Source: JALHNI01 sp965229305 (GTDB lineage Bacteria; Acidobacteriota; Terriglobia; Bryobacterales; Bryobacteraceae). From it: a stretch of 64,000 nucleotides of DNA. The notes beneath the pieces are model-generated. The model did not search any database and had not been told where the DNA came from. It saw only the letters and a list, made by a program, of their open reading frames with translations. The translations under genes were made by a program, and so were the position numbers. This document shows positions 36,822-44,857 of the stretch, piece after piece. The DNA lies in the NCBI GenBank assembly GCA_965229305.1, contig CBDDIZ010000027.1, positions 62,001 through 126,000 on the forward strand, given 5' to 3'. How positions within the stretch are numbered: the first letter of the stretch is position 1; each line of letters begins with the position of its first letter.

Positions 36822-38237
36822 ATGAAGCGACAATCATCACTTACCCGGCGAGAGGCCCTTCGGCGGGCGTCGCATGGTTTGGGCATGCTGGCCTTCTCGG
36901 CGCTCGCCGAGTCCGTGGGGCGGGCCGCGAGCGACAGCCCGGCGACCGGCGGTGTGCTCGAGAAGCTCCATCATCAGCCGCGCGCCAAGCACGTGATCTT
37001 TCTCTTCTTGAACGGCGGCTGCTCCAGCATCGACAGCTTCGACTACAAGCCAGAACTCATCAAGTACGATGGGAAGCCGCTCCCCGGAGGCGAGACCAAA
37101 ACCGAACGCAAAACCGGCAGCCTGATGAAGTCGCCCTTCGAGTGGAAGCGTTACGGTTCCAACGGCCAGTACTTCAGCGAACTGTGGCCGCACCTTGGCG
37201 CTCGTGCCGATGACCTCTGCTTCATCCACTCGATGACTACCGACATTCCGAATCACGAGCCCTCTATCCTGATGATGCACACCGGCCACAATCAAACCGG
37301 CCGCCCGTCGCTTGGCTCGTGGGTCACTTATGGTCTGGGCACGTTCAACCGCAACCTGCCCGGCTACGTCGTGCTCTCCCCGGATCCCAACGTTGACGTA
37401 GGCCCGCCTCTGTGGTCCAATGCCTTCCTGCCCGCGATTCATCAGGGCACTTACATCTCGGACAAGGTCGAAAAGACATTCGACGCCAGTAAGTTACTCC
37501 CCTACATTTCGAACTCCCGCACGGATGCAACCCGTCAGAAGCTCGAAGTCGACCTGCTCAAGCAGCTCAACACCCTCCATCAAAGCCGTACGGCCGAGAA
37601 AGACTTTGAGCTCGAGGCGAGCATCCTTTCGATGGAGACTGCCTTCCGCATGCAAGCGGAAGCGCCGGAGGTCTTCGACATCCGCCGCGAATCAGAGGCG
37701 ACGCGGAAGCTTTACGGCAATAGCAGCACCGGCCGCGGCTGCCTGATGGCGGCGCGCCTGATTGAGAAAGGGGTGCGCATGGTGCACTTACACCACGACC
37801 GCGGCGACCCCTGGGATTCGCATGACAACATCCTCAAGCATCGTAAGGCGGCCAGCGAAGTTGACCAACCTTTCGCCGCGTTGCTTCAGGACTTGAAGGG
37901 CCGTGGCTTGTGGAACGATACGCTCGTCGTCTGTGCGTCGGAGTTCGGCCGCACGCCGGTCGTCGAGACGAGCGCGAGTGGCGCCGGCCGCGATCATAAT
38001 CCCTTCGGCTTCACCGTGTGGCTCTCGGGCGGGGCAGTGAAAGGCGGCCTGTCCTACGGCGCCACCGATGACTTCGGTTTCAAGGCGATCGATAAGCCCT
38101 GCCACGTGCATGACCTGCACGCCACCATCCTGCACATCCTGGGCATTGATCACAAGCGCCTCACTTATGAATACAGCGGCCGCGGCTTTCGCCTAACGGA
38201 CGTTCACGGCAATGTCGTTCACGAGGTACTCAGCTAA
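36822..38237 (+). CDS. DUF1501-family exported protein
   Basis: 471 aa, the standard partner of DUF1549/DUF1553 proteins. The N-terminus has a twin-arginine signal (LTRREALRRASHGLGML). The body has the family's phosphatase/sulfatase-like core: FLFLNGGCSSIDSFDYKPE, MMHTGHNQTGRPSLGSW, VCASEFGRTPVVE and GRDHNPFGFTVWLSGG. It is located 12 bp after the DUF1553 gene and directly abuts the next start (TAA then ATG), so it is in the same operon. The biochemical function of DUF1501 is not established; a hydrolase acting on a sulfated or phosphorylated polymer is the usual guess. Confidence 0.9.
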   Translation: MKRQSSLTRREALRRASHGLGMLAFSALAESVGRAASDSPATGGVLEKLHHQPRAKHVIFLFLNGGCSSIDSFDYKPELIKYDGKPLPGGETKTERKTGSLMKSPFEWKRYGSNGQYFSELWPHLGARADDLCFIHSMTTDIPNHEPSILMMHTGHNQTGRPSLGSWVTYGLGTFNRNLPGYVVLSPDPNVDVGPPLWSNAFLPAIHQGTYISDKVEKTFDASKLLPYISNSRTDATRQKLEVDLLKQLNTLHQSRTAEKDFELEASILSMETAFRMQAEAPEVFDIRRESEATRKLYGNSSTGRGCLMAARLIEKGVRMVHLHHDRGDPWDSHDNILKHRKAASEVDQPFAALLQDLKGRGLWNDTLVVCASEFGRTPVVETSASGAGRDHNPFGFTVWLSGGAVKGGLSYGATDDFGFKAIDKPCHVHDLHATILHILGIDHKRLTYEYSGRGFRLTDVHGNVVHEVLS

Positions 38238-39233
38238 ATGAATCGCGCCTTCTTTCTTCTTCCGCTTGCGCTTGTCGCTCTGCTGGCGCAACCGCCCTCC
38301 GGCACGGAGCCCGCGAAGCGTCCGCCCCGGCCTCCCAAGCCCGGCATCAAAACTCCCGGCGTCACGCGCCCCATCACCACCATCACGCCGACCAAGATCT
38401 TCACGATTGAGAAAGTGCCGGATTGGGTGGCCGTAGGTCCTGACGCGATTTGGTTCTCGCGCCGGCCGGACTCCACCTTGAACCGGCTCGATCCTGTGAA
38501 GAACGAGATCGTCGCCACCATCCCGATCGGCCAGAAGCAATGTTCCGGCATGGTCTACGGCTTTGACAGCATGTGGCTGCCGCACTGCGGCGAGCCCAAC
38601 CTCTATCGCGTAGACACGAAGCTGAACAAAGTGGTGGCCAAGATTCCCTTGGCTGTCGCGGCTTCCGAAGGCGGCGTCACGGCCACTGACGACAGCGTGT
38701 GGATGCTGACCGAGAAAGGTCACGTCCTGGTGCGCATCGATCCCGACACCAATAAAGTGGTGGCCGAGATCGTGACGCCGCCCGGCTGCTACGACGCCGC
38801 CAGTGGCTTCGGCTCCGTCTGGGTAACCTGCACGGAATCGAACTTACTGCTGCGCGTGAATCCCCGCAATAATCTGATCGAACAGCGTATCCCTGTCGCC
38901 AACGGACCGCGCTTTCTGGCCACCGGCGAAGGCGCTGTGTGGACGTTGAGCGAAGCCGACGGCGCCGTGTCGCGCATTGATCCGAAGACCAACAAAGTTG
39001 AAGCCACCATCGAGACTGGGGTGCCGCGGGGCGGCGACATCGCCGTGGGCGAAGGGGCCGTCTGGGTGTCGGGCTTCGAGTTCCCGCTCACGCGCATCGA
39101 CGCTTCTACCAATAAGGCGGTGCAGCAATGGTCCGGCAAAGGCGGTGACGCTGTCCGCGTTGCTTTCGGCAGTGTGTGGCTTTCGTACTTGCGCGAAGGC
39201 TTCCTCTGGCGCATCGACCCCAAGACTCTGTAA
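38238..39233 (+). CDS. Secreted Vgb/YVTN-like beta-propeller protein
   Basis: 331 aa with a signal peptide (MNRAFFLLPLALVALLAQ), a basic Pro-rich linker (KRPPRPPKPGIKTPG) and about six propeller blades. Blades repeat the pattern xGxxSVWxxxxxxxxLxRIDPxTNKVVAxI (for example DDSVWMLTEKGHVLVRIDPD and GEGAVWTLSEADGAVSRIDP). This resembles streptogramin-lyase-like propellers (Vgb), but the catalytic His pair cannot be assigned. The gene starts immediately after the DUF1501 stop. Confidence 0.85.
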   Translation: MNRAFFLLPLALVALLAQPPSGTEPAKRPPRPPKPGIKTPGVTRPITTITPTKIFTIEKVPDWVAVGPDAIWFSRRPDSTLNRLDPVKNEIVATIPIGQKQCSGMVYGFDSMWLPHCGEPNLYRVDTKLNKVVAKIPLAVAASEGGVTATDDSVWMLTEKGHVLVRIDPDTNKVVAEIVTPPGCYDAASGFGSVWVTCTESNLLLRVNPRNNLIEQRIPVANGPRFLATGEGAVWTLSEADGAVSRIDPKTNKVEATIETGVPRGGDIAVGEGAVWVSGFEFPLTRIDASTNKAVQQWSGKGGDAVRVAFGSVWLSYLREGFLWRIDPKTL

Positions 39234-39252
39234 CTCGGCAGGAGACGTTTTG

Positions 39253-40731
39253 ATGCCTTTGATGTTCTGGCCCGTCGTGCTGTTTGTCGCGATCTCCCTC
39301 GGCATCGGCCTTTATACGTACCGTCTGGTGCAAGGCTCGAGTAAGAACTACACCGTCTGCAATCGCTCCATGCCGTTCTTTGTCATCGGCACGGCGTTAG
39401 CCGCCCAGGCTGTGGATGGCAACGCGACTCTCGGAAACTCCTCACTCACCTACGCGCAAGGACTGTGGCCCGGCCTGATTGTCGCGCTCGGCATTGCGGG
39501 TAGCTTACTGATCGTCGGCCGCTGGCTGGCTGCGCCGTTGAACCGGATGAATCTGCTCTCGCTGCCCGAATTCTACTATCGTCGTTATGACCGCAACACG
39601 GAGTTACTTACGTCGGTGCTGAGCACTGTGTCGTTCACCATCTTAGTCGCGGGTAACATGTCGGCCGTGGCTTACATTGTCAGCTCAGCAGTTGGGATCA
39701 GTTATGGCGCCGCGCTGGTGGCCACCACCGCCATCATCACCATCTATACGATCGCCGGCGGGCTTTACGCTGCGATCTGGACCGACATGCTGCAGGTGCA
39801 CATGGCCGTCGGCGGACTCTCAATTGCCGCACTCTGGCTTGCCTGGAAGCACGGCTTCACCGCGCTGCTCGCGAAGATCCCCGCCGCCCACTTCGACCTC
39901 ACGGCGATGACCAGCGTCGCGGCCGGCGCCATTCCGAACTGGGCGAACCTCATTTCGTTGTCGCTCGGCTGCTGCATCGGGCTCGACTTTATGGAGCGCG
40001 TGTTCGCGTCGGAGAGCCCGCGCACGGCGCAGCGCGCGTGTTACTACGCCGCGGGCATGACTATCTTAGTCGGCGCCTGTGCCTCGTTTCTCGGTCTTGC
40101 GGCGATGCACCTCTCGCCCGGCCTCAGCGACTCGCGCCTTGTCCTCCCGATCCTCGCGACGGAGCATCTCCCGTACCTCGTCGGCGTCTGCGTCTTCCTC
40201 GGCGTGCTCGGCGCCTCGATGTCGACGGCCAATGGCGCGATTCTGGTCATCGCCGTGGTCCTCGCCCGCAACATCTGGCAACGCTGGAGCCAGGAGTACG
40301 TCAGTGACCGGCGCATCCTGCTGCTGTCCCGCTTGCTCGCCCTGCCCACCGCGGCGGCCGCCTGCTGGATTGCCTACGTGAAGCCCGAGCCGGGCATGTT
40401 GCTCGTGGTGGCCTTTGACTTCGTCTTCGCCGGGAGTGTCACCCCATTGATTCTCGGCATCTATTGGCGCAAGGCCACCAGTCAGGGGGCGCTCGCCTGC
40501 ATGCTGGTGGGCACCGTGGCGCGACTGCTCTTCTATTTCTACGTTCCGTTCGGCGTGGCCGGTCTCGATACGCTGCTCCCGCCGCTGATGAGCTTGCTGG
40601 TCTTCGTGGTCGTGTCTCTCGCCACGCAAGGGCAACAAGTGGAGCGGAACGCGCGTCTCTTTGATCCTCGTCCCGAAGACATGCTGATGGCGGAGCCGTT
40701 CGCCGCTCGGCAGTTCGAAGGCCAAGTGTAG
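39253..40731 (+). CDS. Sodium:solute symporter family (SSS) transporter
   Basis: 492 aa from the ATG at 39253, which has a GGCAGGAGA site; an in-frame extension upstream lies in the propeller gene. About 13 hydrophobic helices are visible. The family motifs are clear: YFYxxG-like start (YTYRLVQGSSKNYTV), the plug GNATLGNSSLTYAQG, the Na+-site helix TILVAGNMSAVAYIV, and the ITIYTIAGGLYAAIWTDMLQ signature. It would import a small organic solute, perhaps the product of the upstream secreted enzymes. The substrate is unknown. Confidence 0.9.
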   Translation: MPLMFWPVVLFVAISLGIGLYTYRLVQGSSKNYTVCNRSMPFFVIGTALAAQAVDGNATLGNSSLTYAQGLWPGLIVALGIAGSLLIVGRWLAAPLNRMNLLSLPEFYYRRYDRNTELLTSVLSTVSFTILVAGNMSAVAYIVSSAVGISYGAALVATTAIITIYTIAGGLYAAIWTDMLQVHMAVGGLSIAALWLAWKHGFTALLAKIPAAHFDLTAMTSVAAGAIPNWANLISLSLGCCIGLDFMERVFASESPRTAQRACYYAAGMTILVGACASFLGLAAMHLSPGLSDSRLVLPILATEHLPYLVGVCVFLGVLGASMSTANGAILVIAVVLARNIWQRWSQEYVSDRRILLLSRLLALPTAAAACWIAYVKPEPGMLLVVAFDFVFAGSVTPLILGIYWRKATSQGALACMLVGTVARLLFYFYVPFGVAGLDTLLPPLMSLLVFVVVSLATQGQQVERNARLFDPRPEDMLMAEPFAARQFEGQV

Positions 40732-40769
40732 CCCCCTCCGCGTCGCCCAAGGGGTGACAATAGGAGCAG

Positions 40770-43427
40770 ATGCCCGAACCAGCGCAAGGTTTTCAGCGGC
40801 TGCTGCATCCGGTGCAGCGGCGGCTGGCGCAAGTGGACCTCCGTCAATACGAAGACAAGATTTTGCTCTCGCTGGCCTTAGTCGTCAGTGCCGTCGTCGG
40901 CCTGATCGTCGTGGCCTTTGTCGTCCTCACCGAACATCTGAGCAAATTACTGCTCACCGCCGATGCCGCGCAGCGAGTGCTCAGTCCTGTCGTCGGATCG
41001 CTCGTCGGCGGTTGGCTCCTCTTCCGCTTCTTTCCCGAAGCCCGCGGCAGCGGCATTCCTCAAACCCGCGTGGCGCTGGTGCTGCGCAACGGCTTCATCA
41101 GCCTGCGGACCGTCGTGGGCAAGTTTATCTGCTCATCGATCTCTCTCAGCAGTGGCGTGGCCTTAGGTCGCGAAGGACCCTCGGTCCACATTGGCGCGGG
41201 CCTGGCTTCCTTCGCCGGACGCCGACTCGGCTTGAGCGACGCCCAGGTGCGTTCGCTGATTCCTGTGGGGACGGCGGCTGCCGTCGCCGCGGCCTTCAAT
41301 ACGCCGCTCGCCGCGGTGCTGTTTACCCTCGAAGAAATCCTCGCGGACTTGAACGCGCGCGTGGTGGGCTCCGTGGTGATCGGCGCTGCCACCTCCTGGA
41401 TCGTCCTGCGCGTGCTGTTGGGTGACGAACCGCTGTTCCACGTGCCCGCTTACCAACTCGTGCATCCCATCGAGTTTCTCGTCTATGCTCTGCTTGGCGT
41501 CGCGGGCGGCGTGGTGTCCACGGCTTTTGTGAAGCTCATCCTCGGGCTGCGCGCCATGTTCAAACGCGTGCCCACGCGTTGGCAGCCCTTCGCGCCCGCG
41601 GTCGGCGGACTCACCGTGGGCCTCCTATCCTTGATCGCGCCCGGCGTCCTCGGCGTTGGCTACAACCTCGTCAGCGACGCCTTAAATGGGCAACTCGCCT
41701 TGCAGATGATGCTGCTGTTGCTCGTGCTCAAGATCATCGCCACCGCCACCTGCTATAGCTCCGGTAACGCCGGCGGCGTCTTCGGCCCCAGCCTGTTCAT
41801 CGGCGCCATGCTGGGCGGCGTGGTGGGGCAGGCGGCGCATACGCTGGTGCCGGACCATACCGGCAACGCCGGTGCCTACGCGCTGGTGGGCATGGGCGCG
41901 GCGTTCGCCGGCATCGTCCGCTCGCCGATGACCAGCGTCATCATGATCTTCGAAGTCACGCGCGACTATACGATCATCGTCCCGCTAATGATCGCGAACC
42001 TGTGCAGCTTCTTCCTGTCGCAGCGCTTGCAGCCCCGCCCCATCTACGAGGCGCTCTCCTATCAGGACGGCATCATCATGCCGTCGGCTGACCACCGTCT
42101 CGAACCGCTCACCGTGGAGCGCGCCATGCGGCCGTTTGAAGCCACTGACGCCGACCTGGCCGCCGAAGCGGAGGATGAAGCCGGGCGCATCCACCCCGAT
42201 GACCCGCTCGACACCGCGCTGCAGCAAATGGGCGTCAACGGTCGGGACCGCCTCCCCGTCCTCAGCCGCGTCGGCGCGAAGCCGGTCGGCGTTCTCACCA
42301 TGCAGAACGCCTTCGCCGCCTATCGGCATCTGGAGCAATCGAGCGAAGCATCCGCCGCCGACGGGCCTCGACAGAATTGGCTGCCTGTGGTCGCCGCCAT
42401 CACTGTGTCCGCCGTGTTGCTCGTCTCCGGACTCTTGCTGTGGCAGCGCTCACGCCGGCATGATCTGGGCGAAGAGAGTTACCGGCGCGCCGAGCAATTG
42501 CTTGCCCAGGGTTCGCTCAATGAAGCTGTCGCCGCCTACCGCGGCGCGCTCGCGCTCACTCCCCAGGACGATCGTATCCGCGCGGCTCTCGGCTTGGCGC
42601 TGGTCCGCACGGGCCACTTTGCCGAAGCCTCGGCGTATCTCACCGCCGTGGCGAAGAAGGCGCCCGCGAATGGTCCGGTGGCGGCCGGTCTCGCGCGCAT
42701 CGCTCAAGCGAACGGAGATGCGGCTCAGGCACTGCCATTGCTGCGCCAGGCACTCGCCAAGGACTGGCCGGCCAGCGCGGAGGCCGATCGCCGCGAGGCC
42801 CAGCTCAGCTATGCGCTGCTGCTCACCGAGTTCGGTCGTCAGCGTGAGGCTAACTCCCTGTTGCTCTCCCTCATCGCTCAGCGTGGCGACGACCCCGCGC
42901 TCGGCAAGCGCGCCGCCGAGATGATCGAGCAATCCGGCTCCCCCGAACAGTTGGAAGAAGCCTACCTGACGCTCACCGGTCACTTTCCCGGCGATGCCGG
43001 CGTATGGCTCGGCCTCGGCCGCGCGCGGCTCAGAGAGGACAAGGATGCGCTGGCTCTAGACGCCTATCGGCGAGCGGCCAAAACCGATCCGGAGAATGCC
43101 GAAGCCCGCGCCTCGGTGGCGCGCGTCGAGCGCATGCTCGCGCTCGATCCTACCCGCCGCGGTTTACCGGTGCGGGAACGCGCTCGCCGTTGGGATGAAC
43201 TCTTGCAACGTGTCGTAGCCGCTGCTCTGGCCTGTCCTGCCGCTACGCCGACCGCGAAGGCGGTCGCGGCCAAAGCGGCGCCGCTGCTCGCCCGGCGCGC
43301 TTTGACCCTCGAATCTTCGGACCAGAAGATGGAGGCGGCGCTTGCGATCTGGCTCGCCACGGACCAGGAATGCCACGGGGATCCGGTCCTCACGCACATC
43401 CTGGCTAAGGTGCGGGACGCGCCCTGA
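40770..43427 (+). CDS. ClC-type chloride channel/antiporter fused to a CBS-like and a TPR domain
   Basis: 885 aa. The N-terminal ClC core (about 30-430) has GSGIP (93-97), GREGP with the gating Glu135, the internal acid pair FTLEEIL (about 186-192) and GGVFGPSLFIGA. The external and internal Glu of Cl-/H+ exchangers are thus both present. A single CBS-like stretch (about 473-515, DRLPVLSRVGAKPVGVLT) follows. Then come an extra TM helix (about 536-560) and about 325 residues of TPR repeats. The fusion of a ClC with an extra TM and TPRs is unusual. With the extra helix the TPR part would sit on the other side of the membrane from CBS. The gene starts 38 bp after the symporter. Confidence 0.9.
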   Translation: MPEPAQGFQRLLHPVQRRLAQVDLRQYEDKILLSLALVVSAVVGLIVVAFVVLTEHLSKLLLTADAAQRVLSPVVGSLVGGWLLFRFFPEARGSGIPQTRVALVLRNGFISLRTVVGKFICSSISLSSGVALGREGPSVHIGAGLASFAGRRLGLSDAQVRSLIPVGTAAAVAAAFNTPLAAVLFTLEEILADLNARVVGSVVIGAATSWIVLRVLLGDEPLFHVPAYQLVHPIEFLVYALLGVAGGVVSTAFVKLILGLRAMFKRVPTRWQPFAPAVGGLTVGLLSLIAPGVLGVGYNLVSDALNGQLALQMMLLLLVLKIIATATCYSSGNAGGVFGPSLFIGAMLGGVVGQAAHTLVPDHTGNAGAYALVGMGAAFAGIVRSPMTSVIMIFEVTRDYTIIVPLMIANLCSFFLSQRLQPRPIYEALSYQDGIIMPSADHRLEPLTVERAMRPFEATDADLAAEAEDEAGRIHPDDPLDTALQQMGVNGRDRLPVLSRVGAKPVGVLTMQNAFAAYRHLEQSSEASAADGPRQNWLPVVAAITVSAVLLVSGLLLWQRSRRHDLGEESYRRAEQLLAQGSLNEAVAAYRGALALTPQDDRIRAALGLALVRTGHFAEASAYLTAVAKKAPANGPVAAGLARIAQANGDAAQALPLLRQALAKDWPASAEADRREAQLSYALLLTEFGRQREANSLLLSLIAQRGDDPALGKRAAEMIEQSGSPEQLEEAYLTLTGHFPGDAGVWLGLGRARLREDKDALALDAYRRAAKTDPENAEARASVARVERMLALDPTRRGLPVRERARRWDELLQRVVAAALACPAATPTAKAVAAKAAPLLARRALTLESSDQKMEAALAIWLATDQECHGDPVLTHILAKVRDAP

Positions 43428-43428
43428 G

Positions 43429-44712
43429 TTAGTGCGAATGAACGGCGAGTATCTCGTAGCCCTGCATCGTATATTCGACGTGCTTGACCCGTAGCAGGGC
43501 TTCAAAGTGCGGCACCCCGTGCGTGTTCGCCGGCAGCCGTGCGAGCAACTCGGAGAACAGCCGCTCCGTGGTCACCAGATTCGCTGCCGCCTCCGTCCCG
43601 GACATCTCCTGGCCGGAGAGGATCAGAATGTTGCCGGTCTTGCTGGAGTTCGGGAGCGACGCCACGACGGAGAAACGATCGGCCGAGTCGGCCGGTAACT
43701 CGTACGACGCTGGCTCACCGTCCCGCGGATGGCGATTCTCCACACGCACCGAGCGCGTGCCTTCGTGGTAGACAAAGTGGAAGTCGAGTGAGTCGTCGAA
43801 GATGTCCACCCACGGCACGGCCCGGCGCGAACCCACCAGGATATGGTTGCCCTTCTGCAGGCTGCGCAGGTGCATGTCGCGGGAATAAAGCACGGAAGTC
43901 TGGGCCGGGTTCAGCACTCCGGCGGTCCACAGGCGCTTCATCAGCATCACATCGGCCAGCGACGTGTACCGGCGCTCCATCATGTAGCGCAAGAGGTCTT
44001 TCTTCTCGGCTGAGTGCTCCGCCCGGTCGAGTTCGGCGCGATAGCCGCGGCTAACGTACTCGTTCAGTTGGATCGGCCGGTGCAGCATGTCCTGGATCGC
44101 CGAAAACGCTCCGTCGGCGATCACCACCGTCGTCTCCTCACCCGGCGGCGCGAAGGCCGACCAAAAGCGGCGTAACGCCGGACCCTCCATGGCCGAAGCC
44201 GGTGGACGCTGCCAGAGCCAGACGCAAAGTCCCGTCAACAGGACGCAGGCGATGGCCAGCGCCCGGGTCTGCCAGGAGCGCGGCGTCTCAGGGCTCACCG
44301 TTGCCGGCGCGAGGCCCGGGACGGCCAAAGTCTCGCCCAAGCGCTCCCGCAGCACGGGCTCATAAGTGCCCTTGGCGATCTCCAGAATTAGCGGCTCGTC
44401 CCGCCCCTCTTCGCTGAAGTAGCGTTCCAGCCGTTTGCGAAGTTGGGACGCCTGCACGCGGACCAGCGTGTCCTGGGCGGAATCGTAGTCCGGCGGACGC
44501 TGGAATACGTCGACGCCGATCTCGTGTTCGCGGATCTCGGCGACGCCTTCGGTCCACCAACGGTGGCAAAGGTAGATGAGCAAGTCCCGCAGCTTAACGG
44601 AGCGGCGGAACGATGCAGCGAGGCAAATCCGCTCGACAACCTCCCACCGTTCGTCCTTTTCCGGTGGCAAGGTGAGCCCGGACTTCTCGGGAACTCGGGC
44701 TTCCTGAGCCAT
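43429..44712 (-). CDS. Membrane-anchored winged-helix-like transcription regulator
   Basis: 427 aa. The N-terminal region (about 20-125) has the pattern EIREHEIGVDVFQRPPDYD, then DTLVRVQASQLRKRLERYF, a DNA-binding domain type common in acidobacteria and related to OmpR/CadC-like winged helices. A TM helix (about 147-167, TRALAIACVLLTGLCVWLWQ) is followed by a ~260-residue periplasmic sensor domain of unknown fold. Such one-component regulators sense a signal outside and bind DNA inside. It is divergent from the TonB receptor at 44858, and the 145-bp gap contains 11-bp-spaced direct repeats, so it probably regulates the receptor and itself. Confidence 0.72.
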   Translation of the reverse strand: MAQEARVPEKSGLTLPPEKDERWEVVERICLAASFRRSVKLRDLLIYLCHRWWTEGVAEIREHEIGVDVFQRPPDYDSAQDTLVRVQASQLRKRLERYFSEEGRDEPLILEIAKGTYEPVLRERLGETLAVPGLAPATVSPETPRSWQTRALAIACVLLTGLCVWLWQRPPASAMEGPALRRFWSAFAPPGEETTVVIADGAFSAIQDMLHRPIQLNEYVSRGYRAELDRAEHSAEKKDLLRYMMERRYTSLADVMLMKRLWTAGVLNPAQTSVLYSRDMHLRSLQKGNHILVGSRRAVPWVDIFDDSLDFHFVYHEGTRSVRVENRHPRDGEPASYELPADSADRFSVVASLPNSSKTGNILILSGQEMSGTEAAANLVTTERLFSELLARLPANTHGVPHFEALLRVKHVEYTMQGYEILAVHSH

Positions 44713-44768
44713 AAGGAGAATGGTAACACCCTCTCGTGTTGTGAATCACTTACGGCGACTCTTCACGG

Positions 44769-44787
44769 AGAATTCGCCGAGAATTCA
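44769..44787 (+). promoter_or_regulatory. Tandem GAGAATTC repeats, 11-bp period
   Basis: GAGAATTC occurs at 44769-44776 and 44780-44787. An 11-bp period places both on the same face of the helix, as in boxes for OmpR/PhoB-type winged helices. It lies between the divergent regulator and TonB receptor genes. Confidence 0.45.
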
Positions 44788-44857
44788 CTTGTCCCCCCGG
44801 TCGCCCGCCCGGCATCATGCCTGGAGTATCCCACCGCTTTACCCTAGGGGCTCATCC

